Origin: Chlorobiaceae bacterium
Lineage (GTDB): Bacteria; Bacteroidota; Chlorobiia; Chlorobiales; Chlorobiaceae
Reading direction: 5' to 3'
Assembly (NCBI GenBank): GCA_013334865.1
Contig: JAAXWS010000002.1
Coordinates: 147,543-211,542 of the forward strand
DNA: 64,000 nucleotides
Part shown: positions 52,171 to 62,174 of the stretch, piece by piece
Position numbering within the stretch: the first letter of the stretch is position 1
Layout: every line of letters starts with the position of its first letter
Notes under the pieces: model-generated
What the model was told of the DNA's origin: nothing
Databases searched by the model: none
Seen by the model: only the letters and a program-made list of their open reading frames with translations
Position numbers and translations under genes: made by a program

Positions 52171-53550
52171 ATGGCTACAAGCAGACAGAATTCATACCAG
52201 ACCACGATTCCGATGACAAAGCACCGAACCTATGCCGTGAACGGCATGCATTGCGCTTCGTGCGAAGCGGTCATAGAAAAAAAGCTGCTCAAACTATCCG
52301 GTATCACTGCGGTTGATGCCTCGATCCCGAAGGGCACGGTAACGATCACAACCGGGGGCGACATCCCCCTACCCGAAGATCTGACCCGGCTCTTCCCTGA
52401 TGGCAGCTACACCTTTTCTGATCCTGCGGACGAAGGCACGAACCTGATGGAGGCCATGCGCGTCCTGGGCTATGCCGTCGCGGTCGTGGTGCTCTTCTTC
52501 GGCCTCTCCGCCTCAGGGCTCCTGCCCCCGCTCTCCATCGACGGCACCAGCTCGTTCGGCGCATTCTTCCTCTTCGGCGTGATCGCCGGAATGTCGACCT
52601 GCGCGGCCCTGGTCGGAGGCCTTGTGCTCGCCCTTTCGGCCCGGTGGGGAACCCGTCTCGACAGGGATGCGACCATGCCTGACAAACTCCGTCCCCACCT
52701 CCTGTTCAACATCGGCAGGATCGCAGCCTACACCCTCACCGGAGCCCTGCTCGGACTGCTCGGCGAATCGGTGCGCCTCTCCCCGAGCTTCACCACGATC
52801 ATGGTGCTCGCCATCTCGACGCTCATGATCGTGCTCGCGCTCCAGATGCTCGGCTTCAGCCCGTTCAGTACCCTTCGTATCGCCCTTCCGAAAAAGCTCG
52901 TGCACGCAGTTGGCGGGGGAATCGAACAGGATGGCCTGCTCCGTCCCTTCCCTTCCGGATTCCTGACCGTGCTGCTCCCCTGCGGCTTCACCATGGCCGC
53001 CGAAGGCGCAGCCATACTCTCCGGAAACCCGTGGCATGGCATGGGGGTCATGTTCTGCTTCGTGCTCGGCACCATGCCCTCGCTGCTCTTCATCGGGCTC
53101 TCCAGCTCTGGACTCGTCAACCGCCCCGGAACATCGCGGCTCTTCATGAAGACCGCCGGTTTGCTTCTCATCTTCTTCACCGTGTACAACCTGAACAGCC
53201 AGTTCGGCATCGCCGCCAGGATCGCCGGCCAGCCGACGCCGACCGCAACCGCCAATACCGCTGCGCCTTCCGCCGGAGGGCGGATCATAAGGACCGTCTA
53301 CACGAGTGCCGGGGACATAGCGCCGGCATACTTCGAGGTCAGGCGGGGAGAAAAGGTCAGTTTCATCGTCGAGCCGAAGGACACCGGTTCGGGATGCATG
53401 AGCACCATCATGGTACCCGGCCTCTGGAACCGCTCCGAGGATCTGGTCAGAGGCCGGACCATCGTCATGGAGTTCACGCCATCGAAACCGGGCAGCTACA
53501 GGATCACCTGCGCCATGGGCGTGCCTCGCGGCGTCATCACCGTCAAATAA
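52171..53550 (+). CDS. HMA domain + TauE/SafE-like membrane domain + C-terminal cupredoxin-like domain
   Basis: GMHCASCEAVIEKKLLKLSGI; multi-TM core (MSTCAALVGGLVLALSARWG, LPCGFTMAAEGAAILSG); C-terminal VEPKDTGSGCMSTIMVPGL...YRITCAMGV. Confidence 0.85.
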   Translation: MATSRQNSYQTTIPMTKHRTYAVNGMHCASCEAVIEKKLLKLSGITAVDASIPKGTVTITTGGDIPLPEDLTRLFPDGSYTFSDPADEGTNLMEAMRVLGYAVAVVVLFFGLSASGLLPPLSIDGTSSFGAFFLFGVIAGMSTCAALVGGLVLALSARWGTRLDRDATMPDKLRPHLLFNIGRIAAYTLTGALLGLLGESVRLSPSFTTIMVLAISTLMIVLALQMLGFSPFSTLRIALPKKLVHAVGGGIEQDGLLRPFPSGFLTVLLPCGFTMAAEGAAILSGNPWHGMGVMFCFVLGTMPSLLFIGLSSSGLVNRPGTSRLFMKTAGLLLIFFTVYNLNSQFGIAARIAGQPTPTATANTAAPSAGGRIIRTVYTSAGDIAPAYFEVRRGEKVSFIVEPKDTGSGCMSTIMVPGLWNRSEDLVRGRTIVMEFTPSKPGSYRITCAMGVPRGVITVK

Positions 53551-53569
53551 TCAAGCCAGTACACCGGCC

Positions 53570-54151
53570 ATGCAGAAAATCACGCTCTCCCTTGCCGTAT
53601 CGCTCATGATCGTCTCGGCCGTCGCCGGCATCGGCGTCGGGTACTGGCTCACGCCCCAGTACTCCCTCTCCATGTACGACAAGAACGTCATGGACCTCGG
53701 CCAGCCGGATAAATGGATCGATCTCCGGTACATAGACGCCATGATCGCCCACCATCGCGGCGCGATGCTGCTCGCAGAGCAGGCCCGGCAGAGCAGAAAC
53801 ACTGAAATCGAAGGCCTCGCCGCATCGATACTCAAAGACGAACCGCCGAACATCGACGAACTCTACCGCTGGAAAAAAGAGTGGTACGGTGACACCCGCT
53901 CGGTTCGCGACCCCTTGGTGCCCCGTCTCGGCGCATACGACAGGACCTTCGACCTGCGATTCCTGAACGCCCTTATCGCCCACCACCGCAACGGCATCCT
54001 CATGACCAGGGAGATCCGCCTGAAGTCGAGCCGACCCGAGGTGCTGGACAATGCCGACAAGGTCGAACAGTTCCTCTCCGGAGGCGTGGCCATGCTGCGC
54101 GACTGGAGAAAGACGTGGTACAACATCTCAGACCCCCAGCCTGTGCCATGA
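53570..54151 (+). CDS. DUF305-family protein
   Basis: Two His-pair motifs, [20 protein letters not shown] and [20 protein letters not shown]. Confidence 0.87.
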   Translation: MQKITLSLAVSLMIVSAVAGIGVGYWLTPQYSLSMYDKNVMDLGQPDKWIDLRYIDAMIAHHRGAMLLAEQARQSRNTEIEGLAASILKDEPPNIDELYRWKKEWYGDTRSVRDPLVPRLGAYDRTFDLRFLNALIAHHRNGILMTREIRLKSSRPEVLDNADKVEQFLSGGVAMLRDWRKTWYNISDPQPVP

Positions 54152-56424
54152 CGACAAAAACCTATATGGTCAGGGGCATGCACTGCGCAAGCTGTGCGGC
54201 CATCATCACCAAGAAGCTCTCGGCAGTCGAAGGGATCGATAAAGCCGACGTCAACCTCGCCACCGAAAAGGCGAAGCTCGAGTTCAAGGGGGAAGCGGTG
54301 AGCGATGAAGCGCTGAACGAGCTGCTCGGCAAATACGGCTACGGCCTCGTTGCCGAACAGGCGCCCGAAACTGCGGCAGCTCCTGTCAAAGACAGGAAAG
54401 CCTCCGCTGAAAAGCAGAGGCGGGAGAAAGAAGAGGGGCTGCTCGAACAGAGGTCGAAGGTGCAGTTCGCCCTGCCGATCGCCTTCATGGTGTTCGTACT
54501 CATGATGTGGGACATCGCCGCCAGGTCCATCCCGTCGGTGCCCAACCTCCCGATTCCGATGGATCTCTTCAACATCCTCTCCATGGCGCTGGCCACCTAC
54601 TTCGTGTTCCGCATCGGCGCTCCGTTCCTGCACGGCATCGTCATGTTCGTGCGAAGCGGCGCGGCGAGCATGGACACCCTCATCGGCATCGGCACGCTCA
54701 CCGCATGGCTCTACAGCACCGTCATCACCCTCATGCCGCCGGTGCGGGAGCTCCTGCGCGTACCCGACTACACCTACTTCGACGTCACGATCGTGGTCAT
54801 CGGCTTCGTGCTGCTCGGCAAGTACCTCGAAGCCCGCTCGAAGATGAAGACCGGCGAAGCCATTGAAAAGCTCATCGGCCTGCAGGCAAAATCGGCCATC
54901 GTCAAGCGCGGGTCCGTTGAGATCGAGGTGCCTCTGGAAGAGGTCAGAAAAGGAGAGATCATCGTCGTCCGGCCCGGGGCAAAGATCCCGGTCGACGGCA
55001 CCATCGCCGAAGGCAGCTCCTCTATCGACGAATCGATGGTCACCGGCGAACCGGTACCGGTGGACAAGACATCAGGCGACCCGGTCATCGGCGGCACCAT
55101 CAACAGGCAGGGCGCGTTCACCTTCATCGCATCCAGGGTTGGGGAGGAGACCGTGCTTGCCCGCATCATCTCCATGGTCGAAGAGGCCCAGGGCTCAAAA
55201 GCCCCCATCCAGAACATCGCCGACCGCATCGCCGCGGTCTTCGTGCCGACGGTGCTCGTGCTGGCCGCCCTCACCTTTATCGCCTGGCTCGCGATCGGTT
55301 CATCCTTCATGAACTTCCCGACAGCCCTCTCCTTCGGCATCATGGGCATGGTGGGCATACTCGTCATCGCCTGCCCCTGCGCACTCGGTCTCGCCACGCC
55401 GACCGCCATCATCGTCGGTATCGGAAAAGGAGCCGAATACGGCATCCTCATCAGGAACGCCCAGAGCCTTGAAACCCTCAGCACCGTGGACACCGTCGTC
55501 TTTGACAAGACCGGAACCATCACCGCCGGTACGCCATCAGTCACCGACCTCGTGCCGCTCGATGGCCAATCGTCGCCAGACCGGCTCCTTCTGCTTGCTG
55601 CCAGCGTCGAAAGCCGGTCCGAGCACCCTCTCGCACAGGCCATCGCCGGAGCCGCCAAAAACCAGGGTATGGCACTTCTGGAGGTCACCGGGTTCGAGGC
55701 GCTCGAAGGTATGGGGGTCAAAGGATCGATTGGCGGTAAGACCTTCAGGATCAGGAAGCCGGACGCCAACGAAACCGGACGGTCACAGATATCCGCACTG
55801 CAGCAGCAGGGTAAGACCGTCGTCATGCTCGAAGAATCGGGCTCCGTGCTTGGCCTCATCGCGCTTTCCGACACCATCAAGGAGGAGGCAGCCGAAGCTG
55901 TCCGGGCGCTTCATAAAAAAGGGATCAGGGTCGTCATGCTCACCGGCGACAACCGCCTCGCGGCAGGCTTCATGGCAAAACAGGCCGGCATCGAAGACGT
56001 CATGGCCGAAGTGCTGCCCCATGAGAAGGCCGATCGTATCCGGGAGCTGCAACTGCAGGGCGGGAAGGTCGCCATGGTCGGCGACGGCATCAATGACGCC
56101 CCGGCGCTCGCCCTGGCTGACGTCGGCATCGCCATGGCCACCGGCACCGACATCGCCATCGAATCGGCCGGCGTTACCATCCTCAGGGGCGACATCACGA
56201 AGGTGGTCCAGTCGATCACCCTCGCCCGGGCCACCATGCGCATCATCCGCCAGAACCTCTTCTGGGCTTTCATCTACAACATCATCGGCATACCGCTTGC
56301 CGCAGGAGCCCTCTACCCGGCCTTCGGCATCTTCCTCAACCCTGTCTTCTCGGGGATCGCGATGGCCGGCAGCAGCGTTTCGGTCGTCACCAACTCCCTC
56401 AGGCTCAAGACCAGGAGGCTATGA
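54148..56424 (+). CDS. copA: copper-translocating P-type ATPase
   Basis: [66 protein letters not shown]. Confidence 0.95.
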   Translation: MTTKTYMVRGMHCASCAAIITKKLSAVEGIDKADVNLATEKAKLEFKGEAVSDEALNELLGKYGYGLVAEQAPETAAAPVKDRKASAEKQRREKEEGLLEQRSKVQFALPIAFMVFVLMMWDIAARSIPSVPNLPIPMDLFNILSMALATYFVFRIGAPFLHGIVMFVRSGAASMDTLIGIGTLTAWLYSTVITLMPPVRELLRVPDYTYFDVTIVVIGFVLLGKYLEARSKMKTGEAIEKLIGLQAKSAIVKRGSVEIEVPLEEVRKGEIIVVRPGAKIPVDGTIAEGSSSIDESMVTGEPVPVDKTSGDPVIGGTINRQGAFTFIASRVGEETVLARIISMVEEAQGSKAPIQNIADRIAAVFVPTVLVLAALTFIAWLAIGSSFMNFPTALSFGIMGMVGILVIACPCALGLATPTAIIVGIGKGAEYGILIRNAQSLETLSTVDTVVFDKTGTITAGTPSVTDLVPLDGQSSPDRLLLLAASVESRSEHPLAQAIAGAAKNQGMALLEVTGFEALEGMGVKGSIGGKTFRIRKPDANETGRSQISALQQQGKTVVMLEESGSVLGLIALSDTIKEEAAEAVRALHKKGIRVVMLTGDNRLAAGFMAKQAGIEDVMAEVLPHEKADRIRELQLQGGKVAMVGDGINDAPALALADVGIAMATGTDIAIESAGVTILRGDITKVVQSITLARATMRIIRQNLFWAFIYNIIGIPLAAGALYPAFGIFLNPVFSGIAMAGSSVSVVTNSLRLKTRRL

Positions 56425-56426
56425 CA

Positions 56427-56466
56427 CATGGACACGAATCCCTTTTCGACGGGATTCATGTCCATG
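56427..56466 (+). terminator. hairpin downstream of copA
   Basis: CATGGACAcGAATCCC-ttttcgac-GGGATTCaTGTCCATG; weak U-tract. Confidence 0.5.
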
Positions 56467-56654
56467 CGCCATCGCTGCCTACGATCAGGACGCAATGGAT
56501 GACCTTGTGATAGCCGACGGCACGTAAGACTTAACGGTCTACCTGGCACCCGTCGGCCACAAACCATGAGATCCCCCAGCCATCAAGGTCACAAGATATA
56601 CTCGTTATTTAATCGTAATGCTTGCGCATTATCATATTTATATATACTTTATAC

Positions 56655-56749
56655 CGGTTGGTGATTTTCCGGGTTGTTCCCCCCATCCCCCATACACGGC
56701 CGGATATCATCATCCTGGGGCGCCTCCGATCGAGGCGCCCCCTTTTTTA
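56655..56749 (+). ncRNA. candidate small RNA with own promoter and terminator
   Basis: TTGCGC (56622-56627)/TATACT (56643-56648) promoter-like boxes; strong terminator GGGGCGCCTC-CGATC-GAGGCGCCCC + T6 at 56717-56749; no convincing ORF. Confidence 0.4.
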
Positions 56750-56989
56750 TCCCTTCACGCATCACACCCTCACAGCACAGTGCTGCATATGTGGGGCCTG
56801 CACAACATCATATAATATCATCAAGAATTCAGAAGCCAATAGGCGGTCGTCTTCAGGATTGAACATGAGCCCCCTGTCAACATCATTATTTTTATTGAAA
56901 CTGAACGCTGATTCCCCGGATCGCGTTAAAATCTACAAGCATAAAGGATTATTACCCGAGACCCCTCCCACCATAAACAGGAGCACGCC

Positions 56990-57592
56990 ATGCGGAAACT
57001 ATTACAGATCAAGACCAGCATTTTCTCCGACGAGGGCCAGTCGAGCCGCCTGTCTAATGAACTCGTTGCTGCATTGAAGGTGAAATACCCCGACGCTGAG
57101 GTTGTGACGCACAACTTTGCCGTCGCCCCCCTGCCGCATCTCGACGCCACAATCTTTCAGGCCCTGGTCACCAGACCTGAAGATAGATCCGCCGGACAGC
57201 AGGCCGTTGCTGGCCTGTCTGATGCGCTCATCGAAGAGCTGAAGTCCAGCGATGTCGTTGTTCTTGGCTTGCCGATGTACAATCTCGGGATACCTTCGAC
57301 GCTGAAAGCCTGGTTCGACCAGGTCACCCGCGCCGGAATCACGTTCAGCTACACGGAGAACGGAGTCAAGGGGTTGCTGCCCGACAGGAAAGTCTATGTG
57401 ATCGCGACGCGGGGAGGCCGGTACGCCGGCACCCCATATGACACGCAGACCGGTTTCGTGCAGAACTTCTTCAACCTCATCGGAATACATGATGTGGAGT
57501 TCATCTATGCCGAAGGCCTGAACATGGGAGAAGACAGCCTGGCCGCAGGATTGGCTGACGCGCATTCCGCACTGGCACGTATCTGCAGCTGA
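56990..57592 (+). CDS. azoR: FMN-dependent NADH-azoreductase family flavodoxin-like protein
   Basis: LLQIKTSIFSDEGQSSRLSNELV, DVVVLGLPMYNLGIPSTLKAWFDQVTRAGITFSYTENG. Confidence 0.9.
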   Translation: MRKLLQIKTSIFSDEGQSSRLSNELVAALKVKYPDAEVVTHNFAVAPLPHLDATIFQALVTRPEDRSAGQQAVAGLSDALIEELKSSDVVVLGLPMYNLGIPSTLKAWFDQVTRAGITFSYTENGVKGLLPDRKVYVIATRGGRYAGTPYDTQTGFVQNFFNLIGIHDVEFIYAEGLNMGEDSLAAGLADAHSALARICS

Positions 57593-57713
57593 GGCTCGTT
57601 CTGCAGCAGGGTACGGCACTCATGATCATTTCCTGTTAGCCGTGAGACAGAATTATTGGATCAGTGTGGTGGTTGATGCTTGAGGGATGTCGAAGTGCAA
57701 GAGGTAGGTTACC

Positions 57714-58127
57714 ATGATCATAGAAACGGAGGATGAAATGACAACTGAAAGAAAAGAGTGCAACCCGGTCGCCTGGTTCGAGATTCCCGTCACTGACATG
57801 GCGAGGGCTGCGGCCTTTTACGAAGCGGTGTTCAAACTGCCGATCAGGGTGGAGCCGATCGAAAACGGCACGGTCATGGGGTGGTTCCCGATGAGCGAAT
57901 CGGCTTACGGAATTTCCGGGGCACTCGTCAAGGCCAGAGACTATCTGCCCACGCTGGGCGGCATGGTGATCTATTTCTCGGAACCAGACATAGAGGGGGC
58001 GCTCGACCGGGTCAGGAGCCACGGAGGAAACGTGATCATCGGAAAGACCGATATCGGCAAATACGGTTTCTATGCATGGTTCGAGGACACGGAAGGCAAC
58101 CGCATCGGGCTGCATGCCATGCCTTGA
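57714..58127 (+). CDS. glyoxalase/VOC superfamily protein
   Basis: VAWFEIPVTDMARAAAFYEAVFKLP, YGFYAWFEDTEGNRIGLHAMP. Confidence 0.88.
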   Translation: MIIETEDEMTTERKECNPVAWFEIPVTDMARAAAFYEAVFKLPIRVEPIENGTVMGWFPMSESAYGISGALVKARDYLPTLGGMVIYFSEPDIEGALDRVRSHGGNVIIGKTDIGKYGFYAWFEDTEGNRIGLHAMP

Positions 58128-58158
58128 GCAAGTGCATTCCTGAAGTCCTGGCCTGTGG

Positions 58159-58195
58159 AAAGATGAGGCGGCTCCAATGATGCCTCATCTTTTTT
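58159..58195 (+). terminator. intrinsic terminator
   Basis: AAAGATGAGGC ... GCCTCATCTTTTTT. Confidence 0.85.
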
Positions 58196-58257
58196 CATTT
58201 TATTACGACCAGGATTAGGAAAGCCCGAAAATCGGGTTACATTTCAGTTCATAACAT

Positions 58258-58333
<76 letters not shown>

Positions 58334-58335
58334 GC

Positions 58336-58368
58336 AAAGCCGTCCCGACCTGTCTGGACGGCTTTCTT
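58336..58368 (+). terminator. terminator after tRNA-fMet
   Basis: AAAGCCGTCC-cgacctgtct-GGACGGCTTTCTT. Confidence 0.8.
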
Positions 58369-58496
58369 ATTTCCCCTCTGCACCTTCCCGACAAACGGCA
58401 CTCCGAGTGCTGTTGTTTTATCCTGTATAAGCCTCGGATTTTCATATATTCAAAAGTATTTACCGCCTTCTGAACGGATCAACAATCCCCTCGACC

Positions 58497-59174
58497 ATGA
58501 ACAAGAAACTCGTGAAAAGCGGACTTATCTCCGCGGTACTGCTGTCAGGCTTCGCCCCGGCCCTGCACGCCGGGACAGGAGACCTTGCGATCGGCGCCAA
58601 GGCCGGCACACTGGGCATCGGAGGTGAGGCGACACTGGGCCTGCTGCCAGGGGTGAATGCAAGAGCCGGCTACAATGCATACAATTACGATGGCTCCACT
58701 ACCAAAGACAACATCGGATACAACTACCGTCTGAAACTCGGTTCCATGCCGTTACTTCTTGACCTGCATCCGTTCCCGATGTCCGGTTTCAGGATCTCCG
58801 GAGGCTTCATCGTCAACAACAACAGGGTGGATGCAACCGGAAAACCGCAGGACAGCTACAACATCGGCGGTACGACGTACACTTCAGGCCAGGTCGGAAC
58901 ACTGACCGGCAAGATCGAATTCGATTCCACGGCACCTTATCTTGGCATCGGCTGGGGCAACGCCGTGGCCAAAGGGCTCCCGTTGACGATCTGCGTCGAT
59001 GCCGGCGTGATGTTCCAGGGCACTCCGAAGGTTTCGCTCTCGGCCAATGGCACGCTTGCCTCGGATCCGGCCTTCAAGGCCAATCTGGCAAAGGAAGAGG
59101 CCACCATAAGAGACACGACTGACAGCCTGAAGTACTACCCTGTCGTATCACTTGGACTTGCTTACCGGTTCTAG
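58497..59174 (+). CDS. putative outer-membrane beta-barrel protein
   Basis: Signal peptide LISAVLLSGFAPALHAG; alternating beta pattern; C-terminal ...VSLGLAYRF. Confidence 0.7.
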   Translation: MNKKLVKSGLISAVLLSGFAPALHAGTGDLAIGAKAGTLGIGGEATLGLLPGVNARAGYNAYNYDGSTTKDNIGYNYRLKLGSMPLLLDLHPFPMSGFRISGGFIVNNNRVDATGKPQDSYNIGGTTYTSGQVGTLTGKIEFDSTAPYLGIGWGNAVAKGLPLTICVDAGVMFQGTPKVSLSANGTLASDPAFKANLAKEEATIRDTTDSLKYYPVVSLGLAYRF

Positions 59175-59368
59175 GCACAGCGGCAGGAATATGAACGATC
59201 CATCGTCAAAAACATCAGGGAATCACCTGACACTCCCTTCTGGCGCTTTGCATTGACTCGAACCGTCTCGCATGCTATCTTCCCTGAGAAACTTATGCAA
59301 TACCTCGCTTGTTCTCAGTATCGGTTGTCTCGTCAACCACGAACATTAAACAACTATCAGCGACTCAC

Positions 59369-60064
59369 ATGTTTTTCTTCGATCCTTCATACCTGCTGTT
59401 CGCAGGGCCGCCGCTGCTTCTTGGCCTCTGGGCCCAGTTCAAGGTGAAGTCGGCATTCAACAGGTACTCGCAGGTTCCGACTCAAAGCGGCATAACCGGC
59501 GCTCAGGCGGCCATGCGCCTGCTTGGACAGGGAGGGCTCGGCAATGTCGGCGTCGAGATGACCGAAGGGATGCTGTCGGACCACTACGACCCGTCCAGCA
59601 AGACGCTCCGTCTCAGTGAGGATGTCTACAGTGTGCCAAGCATCGCATCGGTAGGCGTCGCAGCACATGAAGCCGGCCATGCACTACAGGACAAAACCGG
59701 GTATTCGCCACTGAAGCTCCGTTCAGCAATGGTACCAACCGTATCCATAGGCAGCAACCTCGGCCCGATCCTCTTCATGATCGGGCTGTTCATGCACGGC
59801 GTCCTCGGCAGCTCGCTCGCATGGGCCGGAATCATACTGTTCGCCGGCACCGCTCTGTTCGCCGTCGTCACCCTGCCGGTAGAGTTCGATGCCAGCCGCC
59901 GCGCCAAAGCACTCCTGGTATCCCAGGGGATCGTGTCCGAAGGCGAGATGGAGGGAGTGAACGCCGTGCTTGATGCCGCCGCGCTTACCTATGTGGCCGC
60001 AGCGGCCCAGGCCATCATGCAGCTCCTTTACTACGTAACCATCCTGAACAGGCGGGACGACTGA
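59369..60064 (+). CDS. zinc metallopeptidase, YugP-like membrane protein
   Basis: SIASVGVAAHEAGHALQDKTGYSPLKLR (HEAGH) plus TM segments and FDASRRA. Confidence 0.9.
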   Translation: MFFFDPSYLLFAGPPLLLGLWAQFKVKSAFNRYSQVPTQSGITGAQAAMRLLGQGGLGNVGVEMTEGMLSDHYDPSSKTLRLSEDVYSVPSIASVGVAAHEAGHALQDKTGYSPLKLRSAMVPTVSIGSNLGPILFMIGLFMHGVLGSSLAWAGIILFAGTALFAVVTLPVEFDASRRAKALLVSQGIVSEGEMEGVNAVLDAAALTYVAAAAQAIMQLLYYVTILNRRDD

Positions 60065-60079
60065 AACGAACACTTATGG

Positions 60080-60131
60080 ATGTCGGAAACCAGAAAGGGC
60101 GCCTCAACGCGCCCTTTCTGGTTTCCGACAT
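60080..60131. terminator. 52-nt hairpin with perfect 23-bp stem
   Basis: ATGTCGGAAACCAGAAAGGGCGC-CTCAAC-GCGCCCTTTCTGGTTTCCGACAT; no T-tract. Confidence 0.6.
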
Positions 60132-60193
60132 CCCGCCATTCAGTTGCCGTTGGCCCTACGCACCGCCGCCCTGAACAAGCATAGGGCAGGACA

Positions 60194-60283
60194 CCGGCTG
60201 CCTGCATTTACCGTTTCGTTTGTTGCGACAAGTTGCTTATCGTTACAACCTGCATCCGAATCTGCACAGTAACAGGCAACCGG
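60194..60283 (+). promoter_or_regulatory. candidate structured 5' leader of PTPS-folE genes
   Basis: CCGGCTGCCTG pairs with CAGGCAACCGG (one mismatch), enclosing a second hairpin. Confidence 0.35.
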
Positions 60284-60806
60284 AAACAGCGGATTGAAAC
60301 TTATAACCTGTGAGCAGGGTTGATCTTGAACGTTGAAAGGAACAATACCTCCTTCTCCGGCCAAGACGCTTGAGGAGCAACAAACCGAACCGTTGAGATG
60401 AACGACGTTCTCGAAAAGCCCAGAAAGGTCTATGTCACCCGCAAGATAGAGTTCAATGCCGCGCACCGGCTCTTCAACCCTGAGCTCTCCGAAGATGAAA
60501 ACCGTCAGCTCTACGGCAAGTGCAGCACGAGGCATGGCCACGGCCACAATTACCAGATCGAAATAACCCTTGCAGGCCGGGTAGACAGGAAAACAGGATT
60601 CCTTTACGACCTGAAAGAGCTGAAAAGCCTGCTCGAAGAGGAGATCGTGGCGCGCTTCGACCACAGGCACCTGAATTTTGATGTTCCTGAACTTGAGGAC
60701 TGCGTCCCGACGACGGAGATCCTTGCCGTCACCATCTGGGATATCCTTGAGTCAAGGCTCAACACCATCACCAATACGGGGGTTTCCCTCCACGAAGTAA
60801 GAATCG

Positions 60807-61481
<675 letters not shown>

Positions 61482-61510
61482 TCGGACGCGAGTTCACACC
61501 TGTAGTTAAT

Positions 61511-61539
61511 GAAGAAGCCGGGCATCGCCCGGCTTCTTC
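61511..61539. terminator. bidirectional hairpin
   Basis: GAAGAAGCCGGGC-ATC-GCCCGGCTTCTTC between convergent genes. Confidence 0.75.
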
Positions 61540-61546
61540 ATTTGGC

Positions 61547-62014
61547 TCACTCGGCGAGCCAGCCATGTATCACTTCCCTGCCCATCCGAACTGCGGTTTC
61601 GAGATGGCCTTTCATGACGTCACTGAGTCCTCCTCCGAGGTCGAGGTCGTGCGGCGGAGCGCCGATCATCACGACCTCTGCCGGGAACCTGCCGTGCAGC
61701 TTCGCGATGCCGAGCAGCTCGCTGAGCCCCATCTGGTGGGCTGACATCTTCCGATGGATGAATGCCGGAAGTTCCTCGTTCCGGTACATATAGACCTTAG
61801 GCTCGAACTCTATCGGAATGATTGAGTCGAACACCAGCAGGCAGTCGCAAGATTCGAAGTAGTCGAGCAGGTAGATGCCCTGCGTGCCGCCATCCACGAA
61901 ACTGACCGATTCGGGAAATGTACCCGAGGCCTCAAGCGCCCTTATCACCTCGACCCCGAACCCCTCGTCGCCGAAGAGCAGGTTGCCGAGGCCGACTACA
62001 TTGATCTTTTTCAA
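61547..62014 (-). CDS. hydrogenase maturation protease
   Basis: MKKINVVGLGNLLFGDEGFGVEVIRAL, FVDGGTQGIYLLDYFESCDCLLVFDSI, HQMGLSELL. Confidence 0.9.
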   Translation of the reverse strand: MKKINVVGLGNLLFGDEGFGVEVIRALEASGTFPESVSFVDGGTQGIYLLDYFESCDCLLVFDSIIPIEFEPKVYMYRNEELPAFIHRKMSAHQMGLSELLGIAKLHGRFPAEVVMIGAPPHDLDLGGGLSDVMKGHLETAVRMGREVIHGWLAE

Positions 62015-62174
62015 TGAATAATGAATAACCGTGATGATTTCGAAAAGCTATCCGCCAACAAAACATGGACGGATCAGCCATGTTTCCAACCAGAAAGTAT
62101 AACGAAAACATCACAAAACTCTCACTGCAGGAGTTTCGATAACGTGAACCTCCTGCAGGCGCTAACAGGTAATT

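Noticed and set aside
60140-60670. 176-aa minus-strand ORF upstream of and opposite to PTPS
   Set aside because: Antisense to PTPS and the leader, with no recognisable motifs or RBS.
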